DNA of 8,893 nucleotides from JADFSZ01 sp022560555 [NCBI: PVC group bacterium] (GTDB taxonomy: Bacteria > GCA-001730085 > JADFSZ01): the NCBI GenBank assembly GCA_022560555.1, contig JADFSZ010000063.1, forward strand, positions 1 to 8,893. The letters are read 5' to 3'. Below the pieces are notes generated by a model. The model ran no database searches and was not told the origin of the DNA. It worked only from the letters and a program-made list of their open reading frames with translations. The first letter of the stretch is position 1, and each line of letters opens with the position of its first letter. The translations under genes and the position numbers were made by a program. Positions 1 through 6,370 of the stretch are shown here, one piece after another.

Positions 1-138
1 CCATGTTCCGCTTGTTATGACTGATAAGTATCGCTTAAATATCCATTCTCTATTCTCTCTCTATAAAAGCTTTTTTCTAAAAAAATTCTCCTAAACATTT
101 CCCTTTTAAAAAGATCTTCTTCCTAAAAGATTCTGTCT

Positions 139-1179
139 TTACGCTGCGTTCTCTTTAAAAATATCCTTGAGCTGCGCTAAAACATGTTCAGGACGAATTT
201 TCAGCAAACATTGATATCGGTCATGGCTTAAAGGACATGTCCTCCTGAAGCACGGAGAACACCGGACAGACTCATAAAAAACGGACACATGTTCACCCAG
301 CGGACGTGTTTTTTTCGGATCCGTTGACCCGAAAATAACGATTGTAGGCACCCCCAGAGCCGCACTCAGGTGCGCAACGCCGGAATCGTTGCAAATCATC
401 ACGCGGCATCGCTGAATCAGTCCTGCGAGCTGGCCGGTATCCGTTTTTCCGGCTAGAGAAATCGTATGGTCCGGATCATCCTTCGAGAGAGCTTCCGCGA
501 GATTTTCTTCACTCCCTGTGCCAAAAACAACGATTTTAGCATGATGTTCTTTTATTAAACTTTTTTTCAATTCTTGAAAATATTCTAAAGGCCACTGTTT
601 GGCCGGGCCATAATGGGCCCCGGGACAAAAACCGACAAGTAAATCATTTTCGGCAAGCCATTGAAGAGGTATCTGTGTGCCGCCAAAATCCACTCCTTTG
701 GGTAAGCTAAACAAAGGTATTTTCCCCTCTCGTGTATTGTCTTGATCCACAATATATTGGTAGGTTTCCACATGATGTCTCGCCTTCCATTTTTTTGGAT
801 CATATTTTATCGGATGTGTTAAAAACCGCTTTCGGGCGTATCGATCAAACCCATAACGTTTTTTAACATCACCTAAAAACATCTCCATGGCCGTTGAAAA
901 TGAATTTGTAAACAAAAATCCCTTATCGAAATTTTTTTTTCTTAATATTTTTGCTGTTTCATAAACTCTTCGGAACCCAAAAAAGTCTCTTCTCTTTTGA
1001 ATGCCGATCACCTCATCAAATAAAGGTGATTTTTGAAAAAGCGAAACCAGATTTTCGCGGATAAGCAAAGTGATGTGAGCATCAGGGTGCAATTTGCGCA
1101 TCTGCTCCACAGCCGGCAGCATCATGACGGCATCTCCCAACCAGTTAGGAGATCTGATAAGAATTTTTAATGTACGCAT
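139..1179 (-). CDS. waaF: Lipopolysaccharide heptosyltransferase II (ADP-heptose:LPS), GT9 family
   Basis: This enzyme transfers the second L-glycero-D-manno-heptose from ADP-heptose to the LPS inner core at the cytoplasmic face of the inner membrane. The 346 residues match the usual family length of about 345. Seen in the sequence: the N-terminal RSPNWLGDAV motif with the presumed catalytic Asp16, the acceptor-side PGAHYGPAKQWP at 186-197, and the C-terminal Rossmann domain with NDSGVAHLSAALGVP at 264-278 and FGSTDP at 283-288 for ADP-sugar binding. A CxxC-x4-C-x8-C cluster (C307, C310, C315, C324) is like that in many non-enterobacterial WaaF proteins. The ATG is placed directly before the conserved first beta strand, but I see no good Shine-Dalgarno upstream. 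It lies downstream of msbA on the same strand, with a plus-strand tRNA in the 170-base gap. WaaF rather than WaaC is chosen because of the GPAKQWP motif. Confidence 0.93.
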   Translation of the reverse strand: MRTLKILIRSPNWLGDAVMMLPAVEQMRKLHPDAHITLLIRENLVSLFQKSPLFDEVIGIQKRRDFFGFRRVYETAKILRKKNFDKGFLFTNSFSTAMEMFLGDVKKRYGFDRYARKRFLTHPIKYDPKKWKARHHVETYQYIVDQDNTREGKIPLFSLPKGVDFGGTQIPLQWLAENDLLVGFCPGAHYGPAKQWPLEYFQELKKSLIKEHHAKIVVFGTGSEENLAEALSKDDPDHTISLAGKTDTGQLAGLIQRCRVMICNDSGVAHLSAALGVPTIVIFGSTDPKKTRPLGEHVSVFYESVRCSPCFRRTCPLSHDRYQCLLKIRPEHVLAQLKDIFKENAA

Positions 1180-1196
1180 GAAAGATTTCGACTAAA

Positions 1197-1225
1197 TTGA
1201 CTCTTCTGATTCATTCTGGTAGAAT
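1197..1225 (+). promoter_or_regulatory. Sigma70-type promoter of tRNA-Val
   Basis: TTGACT (1197-1202) and TAGAAT (1220-1225) are separated by exactly 17 bases, and each differs from the consensus by one base. A start about 7 bases after the -10 box would fall near 1232, a few bases before the mature tRNA 5' end at 1236, which is typical of a short tRNA leader. The promoter sits immediately upstream of the waaF start on the opposite strand. Confidence 0.75.
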
Positions 1226-1235
1226 TCTCGATTTT

Positions 1236-1312
1236 GGGCGCTTAGCTCAGTTGGTTAGAGCATATGCCTTACAAGCATAGGGTCACAGGTTCGAATCCTG
1301 TAGCGCCCACCA
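1236..1312 (+). tRNA. tRNA-Val (anticodon UAC), CCA encoded
   Basis: A full cloverleaf can be folded. The acceptor stem GGGCGCT (1236-1242) pairs with AGCGCCC (1302-1308). The D stem is GCTC/GAGC. The anticodon stem TATGC/GCATA closes the loop CTTACAA, with anticodon TAC at 1270-1272. The variable loop has five bases, and the T stem ACAGG/CCTGT closes TTCGAAT. The discriminator is A1309 and the CCA tail (1310-1312) is genomically encoded. All stems are fully paired. It is the only plus-strand gene in the window and is transcribed toward the 3' end of msbA. No T-tract terminator is obvious downstream. Confidence 0.97.
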
Positions 1313-1349
1313 TTTTCCCTCCGGGTTACATCGTCATGCTGAAGACATC

Positions 1350-3191
1350 CTAGATTTGAAATTGCAACTCACACATCTTACGATAAATCGGATTGGAATC
1401 TATGAGAACCTGGTGTGTTCCCTCCCCGACAATACGTCCTTGGTCCAAAACAAATATTTTATGAGCATGAATGATCGTTGAGAGTCTATGCGCAACCGCA
1501 ATCACGGTACGGCCTTTCATCAACGTGTCAATCGCATCCTGAACAAGCTTTTCTGACTCCGTATCCAAAGACGATGTTGCTTCATCCAAAATTAAAATAG
1601 GCGGATTTTTCATCAAGGCTCTTGCGATGGCTAATCGCTGTTTTTGACCGCCCGAAAGCTTGACACCCCGCTCACCAATCACCGTTTGATACCCATCCGG
1701 AAGATTCTTGATGAACTCATGGGCATGCGCTTGTTTGGCCGCCCTAAAGAGCTCATCGTTGTTCCATTCTTTTTTACCATAAGCTATGTTGCCTTCGACT
1801 GTATCGTTAAACAAAATCGTGTCTTGTGTGACCATGCCGATCATATTTCTTAGCGATGACAATTCCAAATCACGAATATCAATCCCGTCGAGAATAATCG
1901 CACCTTTTGAAACATCATAAAACCGCGGAATCAGATTGAGAATTGTTGTTTTTCCTCCACCGCTCGCCCCAACAAACGCCACAACCTCTGATTTTTTGAC
2001 CGTAAAATTAATATCCGTCAGGATACACCCATTCGGGTCATACATGAAATCCACATGGCAAAACTCCAGTTTATCATGAAAATCTTTAACCTTTTTGGCA
2101 TGAGGTTTACTCACAATCTCAGGGTGTGTATCCAACACATCGTAAATACGCTCGCTTGCGGCAAGCATCATCTGAACAACACCGTTAACTTTTCCGAGCT
2201 TTTTAAACGGATTCAACATAGAAATCAGAGCCACCACAAACAGCAAGAACTGCCCTTTCGTCAAAGACTCTTCCAGTACCATTTGTCCGCCATAAACAAG
2301 AATCCCAACCACCCCGATGGCTCCGACAATATCCATGAGAGGGGGAAGAAGGTTTTTCCTCTTCTCAAAACTCATATACGTTTTATATAGCTTTCGGTTT
2401 TCTTTGCGAAATTTTTGAATCTCATAAGGCTCCATCGCAAAAGCCTTCACAATCCGAATTCCCGTTATGGTTTCATGAAGAATGCTGGAGAGTCCCCCGA
2501 GTCTTTTTTGCCATGAAGCACTGATCTGCTTTAGACGTTTCCCAATTTGTATAATCGGAATCATCAACACGGGAATCAGGCATAGGCTGAAGAGCGCCAG
2601 GCGGGGTTCACAGAAAAATAATATGATAGAATAAAATAGAATCTGGACCGGTTCAAAGACGACTTCACAGACCCCCTTGGTGACGCCGGTTCGCACAAGA
2701 GCAATGTCATTTGTAAAACGGGCGATAAGCTCTCCGGTCTTGGCTTTCGTAAAGTAATGAACAGATAGATGCTGGAGATGGCTATAAACCTCATTTCGTA
2801 TGTCTTGGACTACTTTTTGACCAAGCCGCGCAATAAGATAATTTTTTATAAAACCCACAATTCCTTTTAAGACAATGACCACCAAGAGAAATAAAGCGAT
2901 GACAACCAACATGTCTCTTGGGTTCTTATCCAGGAAAAATCGATTAATTCCCAATTTAACTGTGTCAATCCTGCCGGAAGGTTTCTCAACGTGAGAAATA
3001 TCAAAAATCCGAATCGGCTCATGACTGATAACAAGAACCTTATCCACAACAGGCACAACGGCCGACAGAGATATCACATGCAGGGCACTAAAAAGGATCA
3101 TGGAGATCACAATGATCACCAAAGATACTTTATAGGGAATCAGATACCGGAAGATACGCCATGGCGAGCGGTTCTGTTCAGCAGACGACAT
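1350..3191 (-). CDS. msbA: Lipid A / LPS export ABC transporter, MsbA-type (fused permease-ATPase)
   Basis: This is a homodimeric inner-membrane exporter half-transporter that flips lipid A-core to the periplasmic leaflet using ATP. The 613 residues begin with a six-helix permease domain (hydrophobic segments near 22-42, 93-115, 178-195, 197-215, 285-303 and 313-330). The nucleotide-binding domain follows: Walker A GASGGGKT 408-415, Q-loop Gln456, signature LSGGQ 512-516, Walker B ILILDE 532-537 and H-loop His568. All catalytic residues are intact. The chosen start is the ATG at 3191. A GTG two codons upstream (3197) gives 615 residues, but AAGGA lies directly against it and is spaced correctly (about 7 bases) only for the ATG. 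The waaF neighbour supports an LPS rather than a drug substrate, although MsbA and multidrug exporters are hard to separate by sequence alone. Confidence 0.9.
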   Translation of the reverse strand: MSSAEQNRSPWRIFRYLIPYKVSLVIIVISMILFSALHVISLSAVVPVVDKVLVISHEPIRIFDISHVEKPSGRIDTVKLGINRFFLDKNPRDMLVVIALFLLVVIVLKGIVGFIKNYLIARLGQKVVQDIRNEVYSHLQHLSVHYFTKAKTGELIARFTNDIALVRTGVTKGVCEVVFEPVQILFYSIILFFCEPRLALFSLCLIPVLMIPIIQIGKRLKQISASWQKRLGGLSSILHETITGIRIVKAFAMEPYEIQKFRKENRKLYKTYMSFEKRKNLLPPLMDIVGAIGVVGILVYGGQMVLEESLTKGQFLLFVVALISMLNPFKKLGKVNGVVQMMLAASERIYDVLDTHPEIVSKPHAKKVKDFHDKLEFCHVDFMYDPNGCILTDINFTVKKSEVVAFVGASGGGKTTILNLIPRFYDVSKGAIILDGIDIRDLELSSLRNMIGMVTQDTILFNDTVEGNIAYGKKEWNNDELFRAAKQAHAHEFIKNLPDGYQTVIGERGVKLSGGQKQRLAIARALMKNPPILILDEATSSLDTESEKLVQDAIDTLMKGRTVIAVAHRLSTIIHAHKIFVLDQGRIVGEGTHQVLIDSNPIYRKMCELQFQI

Positions 3192-3271
3192 TTTCACTTC
3201 CTTATGATATTAAACTTACATAACGTTGCGCAAATTTATACTGTAATATAAACCACTAGAATGTTTAAAAA

Positions 3272-3321
3272 CAAAAAAAGGCATACTGCGAATGAGTGCA
3301 CTCTTCTGCCAGTATGCCTTT
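3272..3321 (-). terminator. Intrinsic terminator of the zinc-ribbon gene
   Basis: On the minus strand a perfect 12-bp stem (3310-3321 with 3277-3288; core GGCATACTG/CAGTATGCC) is followed by T7, a G and further Ts. The 21-base loop contains the palindrome GAGTGCACTC (3294-3303), flanked by GAA/TTC, so the hairpin can extend almost to its tip. It starts 17 bases after the stop of the small zinc-ribbon gene and separates that gene from msbA, which therefore needs its own promoter in 3198-3271. On the plus strand only TTT follows the stem, so termination is mainly in the minus direction. Confidence 0.88.
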
Positions 3322-3338
3322 AATATTGACTTACAAGA

Positions 3339-3479
3339 CTATTTCCCTAAGATGCGATACATTCCCGTCCCACACTCCGGGCATTTCCCCTTCATCGCTT
3401 TACGTCCATTTTTCATCGTAACTTCGCTAGCATCGTTCATTTCTCTCTTAGCTTTACATTTAACACAATATGCCTCCAC
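3339..3479 (-). CDS. Mini zinc-ribbon protein, DUF5679-like
   Basis: This is a 46-residue protein with two CxxC knuckles (C5/C8 and C33/C36) that would bind one structural zinc. The N-terminal EAYCVKCKAKREM, central TMKNGRKAMKGKCPECGT and final MYRI pattern resemble the DUF5679 family as I remember it; the family has no assigned function. The GTG at 3479 is the likely start: AAGGAGGTG (3485-3493) lies 7 bases upstream, and the conserved part of the protein begins right there. A 60-residue version from an ATG at 3521 would make this ribosome-binding site internal and adds a non-conserved MNRILEGMKEGGVR leader. The gene has a candidate promoter upstream and its own strong terminator, so it is probably a separate, well-expressed unit. 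Nucleic-acid or protein binding is only a guess from the fold. Confidence 0.82.
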   Translation of the reverse strand: MEAYCVKCKAKREMNDASEVTMKNGRKAMKGKCPECGTGMYRILGK

Positions 3480-3484
3480 ACGCA

Positions 3485-3493
3485 CACCTCCTT
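3485..3493 (-). promoter_or_regulatory. Near-perfect Shine-Dalgarno fixing the zinc-ribbon start
   Basis: The minus strand reads AAGGAGGTG here, with GGAGG seven bases before the GTG at 3479. It is the strongest ribosome-binding site in the window and decides the start in favour of the 46-residue protein. Confidence 0.8.
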
Positions 3494-3540
3494 CCTTCAT
3501 ACCCTCTAAAATCCGATTCATACCTAAAAAGACACCCAGA

Positions 3541-3569
3541 CGCTAACACAAAGCCCCCCCCCTTGTCAA
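3541..3569 (-). promoter_or_regulatory. Candidate promoter of the zinc-ribbon gene with G9 spacer
   Basis: A consensus -35 TTGACA (3564-3569, minus) is followed after 17 bases by TTAGCG, or after 18 by TAGCGT. These are poor -10 boxes, so the call rests on the -35 and on position upstream of a gene that needs a promoter. The spacer contains nine consecutive Gs (3554-3562). A start near 3534 would leave a leader of about 55 bases. Confidence 0.35.
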
Positions 3570-3575
3570 TTGACA
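3564..3575. repeat. Perfect 12-bp palindrome TGTCAATTGACA (possible operator)
   Basis: This is a fully symmetric inverted repeat without a spacer. It places a TTGACA -35 hexamer on each strand, and the minus-strand copy is the presumed -35 of the zinc-ribbon gene. It could be an operator or simply two back-to-back -35 boxes. On the plus strand, TATCTA at 3592-3597 would be a weak -10, but no plus-strand gene follows. Confidence 0.4.
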
Positions 3576-3617
3576 TCAATCTGAGCCCCCCTATCTAGGC
3601 GGCACAAAATACTATAA

Positions 3618-4148
3618 CTATTTTATGTTCCATTGACTTAGATCGTTTCTGAAATTCGAAGGGAATATATCCGTGGTGTACGATTGAGTTTGCTCTTCAC
3701 GTTTCGCTTTAACGGATATCGTAAGCATGTGTATCGTGCTGGGATCACCTCCGCCGGGAACCACCTCACCCCCCGCAAGATTCCAGTAACGGATCGTCAA
3801 TCCGCCGGGCGCCTCTAGGTGGCTCACAAGCGGCACACCATTTCTGAGAATCTGATTGCCGAAAACAGTCACATGAACATCCGTGTTGTTCGTATCCGTA
3901 AATCGGATTTCATCCGCCGTAAAAACGGTAATCTCCCCCGGAGACCGCAGGCGATTTAAATCCATCACCAAGCGATCGAATCCGGCACGAAATTCATCAT
4001 GCAAATTTTTCGTATCTAAAAACACAAAGTGAGCTTGCAGCGCTTCACCCAATAAAAAAACTGTCACTCCTGAAACAACCGTGAGTATGACAATAGTCAA
4101 AATGATCTCAACGATAGTCACACCGCGATGAGAGCCCCTCATACGCAT
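3618..4148 (-). CDS. Type IV prepilin-like / pseudopilin protein
   Basis: The 176-residue protein has a class III signal: a short basic leader MRMRGSHRG, predicted cleavage after Gly9 by a prepilin peptidase, then VTIVE with the conserved Glu at mature position 5. A hydrophobic helix of about 20 residues (to about 33) follows, and then a soluble, mostly beta-like C-terminal domain. These N-terminal features are typical of type II secretion pseudopilins and minor type IV pilins. The C-terminal domain is not one I recognise; the length would suit a GspJ/PilW- or GspH-like minor pilin. It lies 66 bases downstream of rho on the same strand, with no pilus or secretion gene nearby and only a weak Shine-Dalgarno. 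A second in-frame ATG at 4142 is an alternative start. The 96-base stretch after its stop shows no convincing terminator. Confidence 0.8.
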   Translation of the reverse strand: MRMRGSHRGVTIVEIILTIVILTVVSGVTVFLLGEALQAHFVFLDTKNLHDEFRAGFDRLVMDLNRLRSPGEITVFTADEIRFTDTNNTDVHVTVFGNQILRNGVPLVSHLEAPGGLTIRYWNLAGGEVVPGGGDPSTIHMLTISVKAKREEQTQSYTTDIFPSNFRNDLSQWNIK

Positions 4149-4214
4149 AAATTTATATTCTCAGGGTTTACCAACAGGCATAAAAAGATGTTTTGGCTCT
4201 TAATCAAATTTCGA

Positions 4215-5606
4215 TCAACTTAACTTTTCTGAGTTAATCGACATGAGAAATTCTATATTGTTCTTTGTTTTTCCCAGTCTTGCTTTTAACAGCTCCATTG
4301 CTTCAATCACATTTAACTCACTGAGAGCTTTTCTTAACACCCAAATTTTTGCGAGCTCATCCGGATGCATAAGCAATTCTTCCCGGCGTGTTCCCGAGCG
4401 ATTGATATCAATGGCCGGGAAAACACGGCGGTCACAAAGACGACGGTCTAACACCAGTTCCATATTTCCGGTTCCTTTAAACTCTTCAAATATGACTTCA
4501 TCCATACGGCTTCCTGTTTCGATCAACGCCGTGGCCATAATGGTCAAACTTCCGCCCTCTTCAATGTTTCTCGCCGCACCAAAAAACCTCTTGGGTTTGT
4601 GAAGGGCATTCGAATCAATCCCTCCGGAAAGTATCTTTCCGCTATGAGGGACAATGATGTTATAGGCCCGTGCTAAGCGTGTAATACTATCGAGAAGGAT
4701 CACAACATCCTTTTTGTGCTCCACAAGGCGTTTGGCTTTTTCGATCACCATCTCGGCCACTTGAACATGGCGCTCGGGGGGTTCGTCAAAGGTCGAGGAG
4801 ATCACCTCTCCATTCACCGTACGCTCCATATCCGTCACTTCTTCCGGACGTTCATCAATCAAAAGAACAATAATCACCACATCCGGGTGATTGGTTGTAA
4901 TGCTGTTCGCCATCCTTTGAAGAAGAACGGTTTTCCCCGTTCGAGGAGGGGCCACAATCAGTCCGCGCTGCCCCTTGCCGACAGGGGTTAGCAAATCCAT
5001 GATCCTCATGGAAATATGCTCCGGATCTGTTTCTAAAAAGAATCTCTCTCTCGGAAAGTACGGCGTCAGATTGTCAAAAAGCATTTTATCTTTGGCCTTC
5101 TCCGGATCATCCCCATTGATTGATTCAACCCTCAAAAGGGCAAAGTAACGCTCCCCTTCTTTGGGAGGACGGATTTGACCAGAAACCGTGTCTCCTGTGC
5201 GCAGGTTAAACAAACGAATTTGGGATGGAGAAATATAAATATCATCCGGCCCGGGGAGATAATTGCAATTAGGGCTCCGTAGAAATCCGAACCCGTCCGG
5301 CAGCGTTTCCAGAACCCCTTCACCGAACATGAGCCCATCACTTTCGGTTTGCGCTTTGAGGATTTCAAACACAATGTCCGCTTTTTTGAGATTGCCATAA
5401 TTCTCAACTTTGAGCTCACGAGCCAGTGTTGTCAATTCGGAGGAATTCATTTCTTTCAATTTAACAATATTCATACCTTCAGAAGGGCGTCCTTTTTGGG
5501 CAAGCTCCGTGCTAGGGGCCTTATCTTTGGATTCGTTTACTTGCGCGGAACTCCCTTTCGGCGATTTCGTTTTTACGGCTTCCTTTTTTGATGTAGCTTT
5601 TTCCAT
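4215..5606 (-). CDS. rho: Transcription termination factor Rho
   Basis: Hexameric RNA-dependent ATPase and 5'-3' RNA translocase that ends transcription. Domains in order: a Lys/Ser-rich extension (1-44), the Rho N-terminal helical domain (about 45-88), the cold-shock-like RNA-binding domain (about 93-165, with GFGFLR at 105-110 and YFALLRVES at 154-162) and the RecA-like motor. In the motor I see Walker A APPRTGKT 219-226 (Lys225), catalytic Glu252 in DERPEE, Walker B ending at Asp306, the Q-loop region LSGGIDSN 326-333, FKGTGNMEL 376-384, and the probable arginine finger Arg407 in NRSGTRREE. All are intact. From Met45 to the end is 419 residues, the size of E. coli Rho. The ATG at 5606 has AGAGG about 10 bases upstream and is preferred, whereas Met45 has a poorly spaced site. 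The start lies inside the coaE 3' end (34-base overlap), which suggests translational coupling. Confidence 0.97.
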   Translation of the reverse strand: MEKATSKKEAVKTKSPKGSSAQVNESKDKAPSTELAQKGRPSEGMNIVKLKEMNSSELTTLARELKVENYGNLKKADIVFEILKAQTESDGLMFGEGVLETLPDGFGFLRSPNCNYLPGPDDIYISPSQIRLFNLRTGDTVSGQIRPPKEGERYFALLRVESINGDDPEKAKDKMLFDNLTPYFPRERFFLETDPEHISMRIMDLLTPVGKGQRGLIVAPPRTGKTVLLQRMANSITTNHPDVVIIVLLIDERPEEVTDMERTVNGEVISSTFDEPPERHVQVAEMVIEKAKRLVEHKKDVVILLDSITRLARAYNIIVPHSGKILSGGIDSNALHKPKRFFGAARNIEEGGSLTIMATALIETGSRMDEVIFEEFKGTGNMELVLDRRLCDRRVFPAIDINRSGTRREELLMHPDELAKIWVLRKALSELNVIEAMELLKARLGKTKNNIEFLMSINSEKLS

Positions 5607-6165
5607 ACGTTTTCAACCTCTCTTTTTAATTTAAAACGTGATCCATTATTTCGGATACAAAAATCAGCCCTTTTGACTTTTGATTTCGATGACTGTTGTT
5701 TGGATATCATAAATTCGACTTGGTTTTTTGACCATCCCTGCTTCTGTTTACGTTGTATTTGAAGATATTCAGGGCTGTGAACGACAACGATATAGTCAAA
5801 TAGATTTTGGATACGCACCTCATAAAGGAGAGGAATGTCGGCAATAATAATCTTTGCTTTCGATTTTTTAAGATGCCATTTAATCTCCCTGAGCACATAG
5901 GGATGGATGATCGCGTTATAAACGGGGTATTTTGATTTCTGGCGAGTGAGCCTTTTGAGTATTTCTCCTCGGTTTAGTGTGTTGTTCTTATCTCTAACAT
6001 CTTCTCCGAATAAACGGATGACCTGTTTTTGCAAGCGGGCATTGTGATCAAGCAAGTCGTGCACAATTGTGTCCGCGCTGATAATATGCGCGCCAAATTG
6101 CTCAAAAAAAAACTTGCGAGGGTTTTCCCGCAGGCGATTCCGCCTGTCAACCCAACCTTCAGCAT
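5573..6165 (-). CDS. coaE: Dephospho-CoA kinase, interrupted by a one-base frameshift in a T9 tract
   Basis: Catalyses the last step of coenzyme A synthesis: ATP-dependent 3'-phosphorylation of dephospho-CoA in the cytoplasm. The ATG at 6165 opens with [15 protein letters not shown], including the P-loop at residues 8-15. The frame then fails at a run of nine Ts (6104-6112). The rest of CoaE continues in another frame: [18 protein letters not shown] with presumed catalytic Asp32, [10 protein letters not shown] near 86-95, DIPLLYE near 110-116, and the C-terminal [12 protein letters not shown]. Restoring one T gives about 197 residues, normal for the family, and the P-loop-to-Gly spacing of E. 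coli CoaE. Without it, the upstream frame ends soon after and the downstream frame lacks the P-loop. Since the rest is undamaged, a sequencing error in the homopolymer or slippage is more likely than decay. It overlaps rho by 34 bases. Confidence 0.9.
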
Positions 6166-6277
6166 ATGACGAATGATTTCCCCACTATTGGTTTTGCGTG
6201 TATAACACTGGAACTGATTTACCCCGAAGATTTTGCGAATGGAGAATTATTGTTATCTGATTTTCCCTAGCCCCTGA

Positions 6278-6304
6278 TGTGACTTGAGGAGGCCTCTCAT
6301 TACA
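6278..6304. repeat. Imperfect inverted repeat in the coaE leader
   Basis: TGTGACTTGAGGAGGCCT is mirrored, with small gaps, by AGGCCTCTCATTACA, centred on the palindrome GAGGCCTC (6289-6296). Outside it, CCTG (6272-6275) and CAGG (6303-6306) could extend the pairing. It lies between the putative promoter and the coaE start. It may be a leader hairpin or a protein-binding dyad. There is no T-tract, so it is not an intrinsic terminator. The rest of the 6166-6370 gap is stop-rich in the frames I read and holds no gene. Confidence 0.3.
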
Positions 6305-6329
6305 GGACTTCTCTTACAAAGCTACTGTT

Positions 6330-6358
6330 CTTTTAACCTATGCGTAAATATTTGTCAA
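6330..6358 (-). promoter_or_regulatory. Candidate promoter for coaE-rho
   Basis: On the minus strand, consensus TTGACA (6353-6358) and TAAAAG (6330-6335) are separated by 17 bases. The -10 box matches the consensus at four of six positions but lacks the final T. It begins 12 bases after the polA stop codon and would give coaE a leader of roughly 155-160 bases. It supports coaE-rho being transcribed at least partly independently of polA. Confidence 0.45.
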
Positions 6359-6370
6359 GTCTTTTGTGAT

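Noticed and set aside
15-98. 27-residue minus-strand ORF starting MFRRIFLEKS at the left edge
   Set aside because: It has poorly spaced ribosome-binding bases, A/T-rich low-complexity codons and no recognisable family. The region more likely holds the waaF 3' flank or the leader of a gene beyond the window; another frame is also open to the edge but has no start codon.
1269-1313. Short minus-strand reading frame MVGATGFEPVTLCL with GGAGG just upstream of its ATG
   Set aside because: It is the antisense of the tRNA-Val 3' half. The GATGFEPVT peptide is a common false ORF opposite tRNA T-arm/acceptor sequences, and the GGAGG-ATG spacing is also too short.
2055-2390. 111-codon plus-strand ORF opposite msbA
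   Set aside because: It is antisense to the MsbA membrane domain and composition driven; no start signal is visible.
3198-3271. msbA promoter boxes (TTGCGC with TATCAT; TATAAA)
   Set aside because: A promoter is expected here because of the terminator upstream, but each pair I tried has a poor -35, wrong spacing, or a -10 that runs into the ribosome-binding site.
3585-3617. Possible terminator after the pilin-like gene (AAAATA/TATTTT and GCC...GGC pairings)
   Set aside because: The stems are short, A/T-only or contain mismatches, and no proper T-tract follows, so I cannot support an intrinsic terminator.
4149-4214. Promoter-like TTGATT-17-TTTATG between rho and the pilin-like gene
   Set aside because: There are too few consensus matches in both boxes (4/6 and 3/6) in an A/T-rich gap, so this is expected by chance.
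4243-4602. 119-codon plus-strand ORF opposite rho
   Set aside because: It is antisense to the conserved Rho motor domain, with no independent support.
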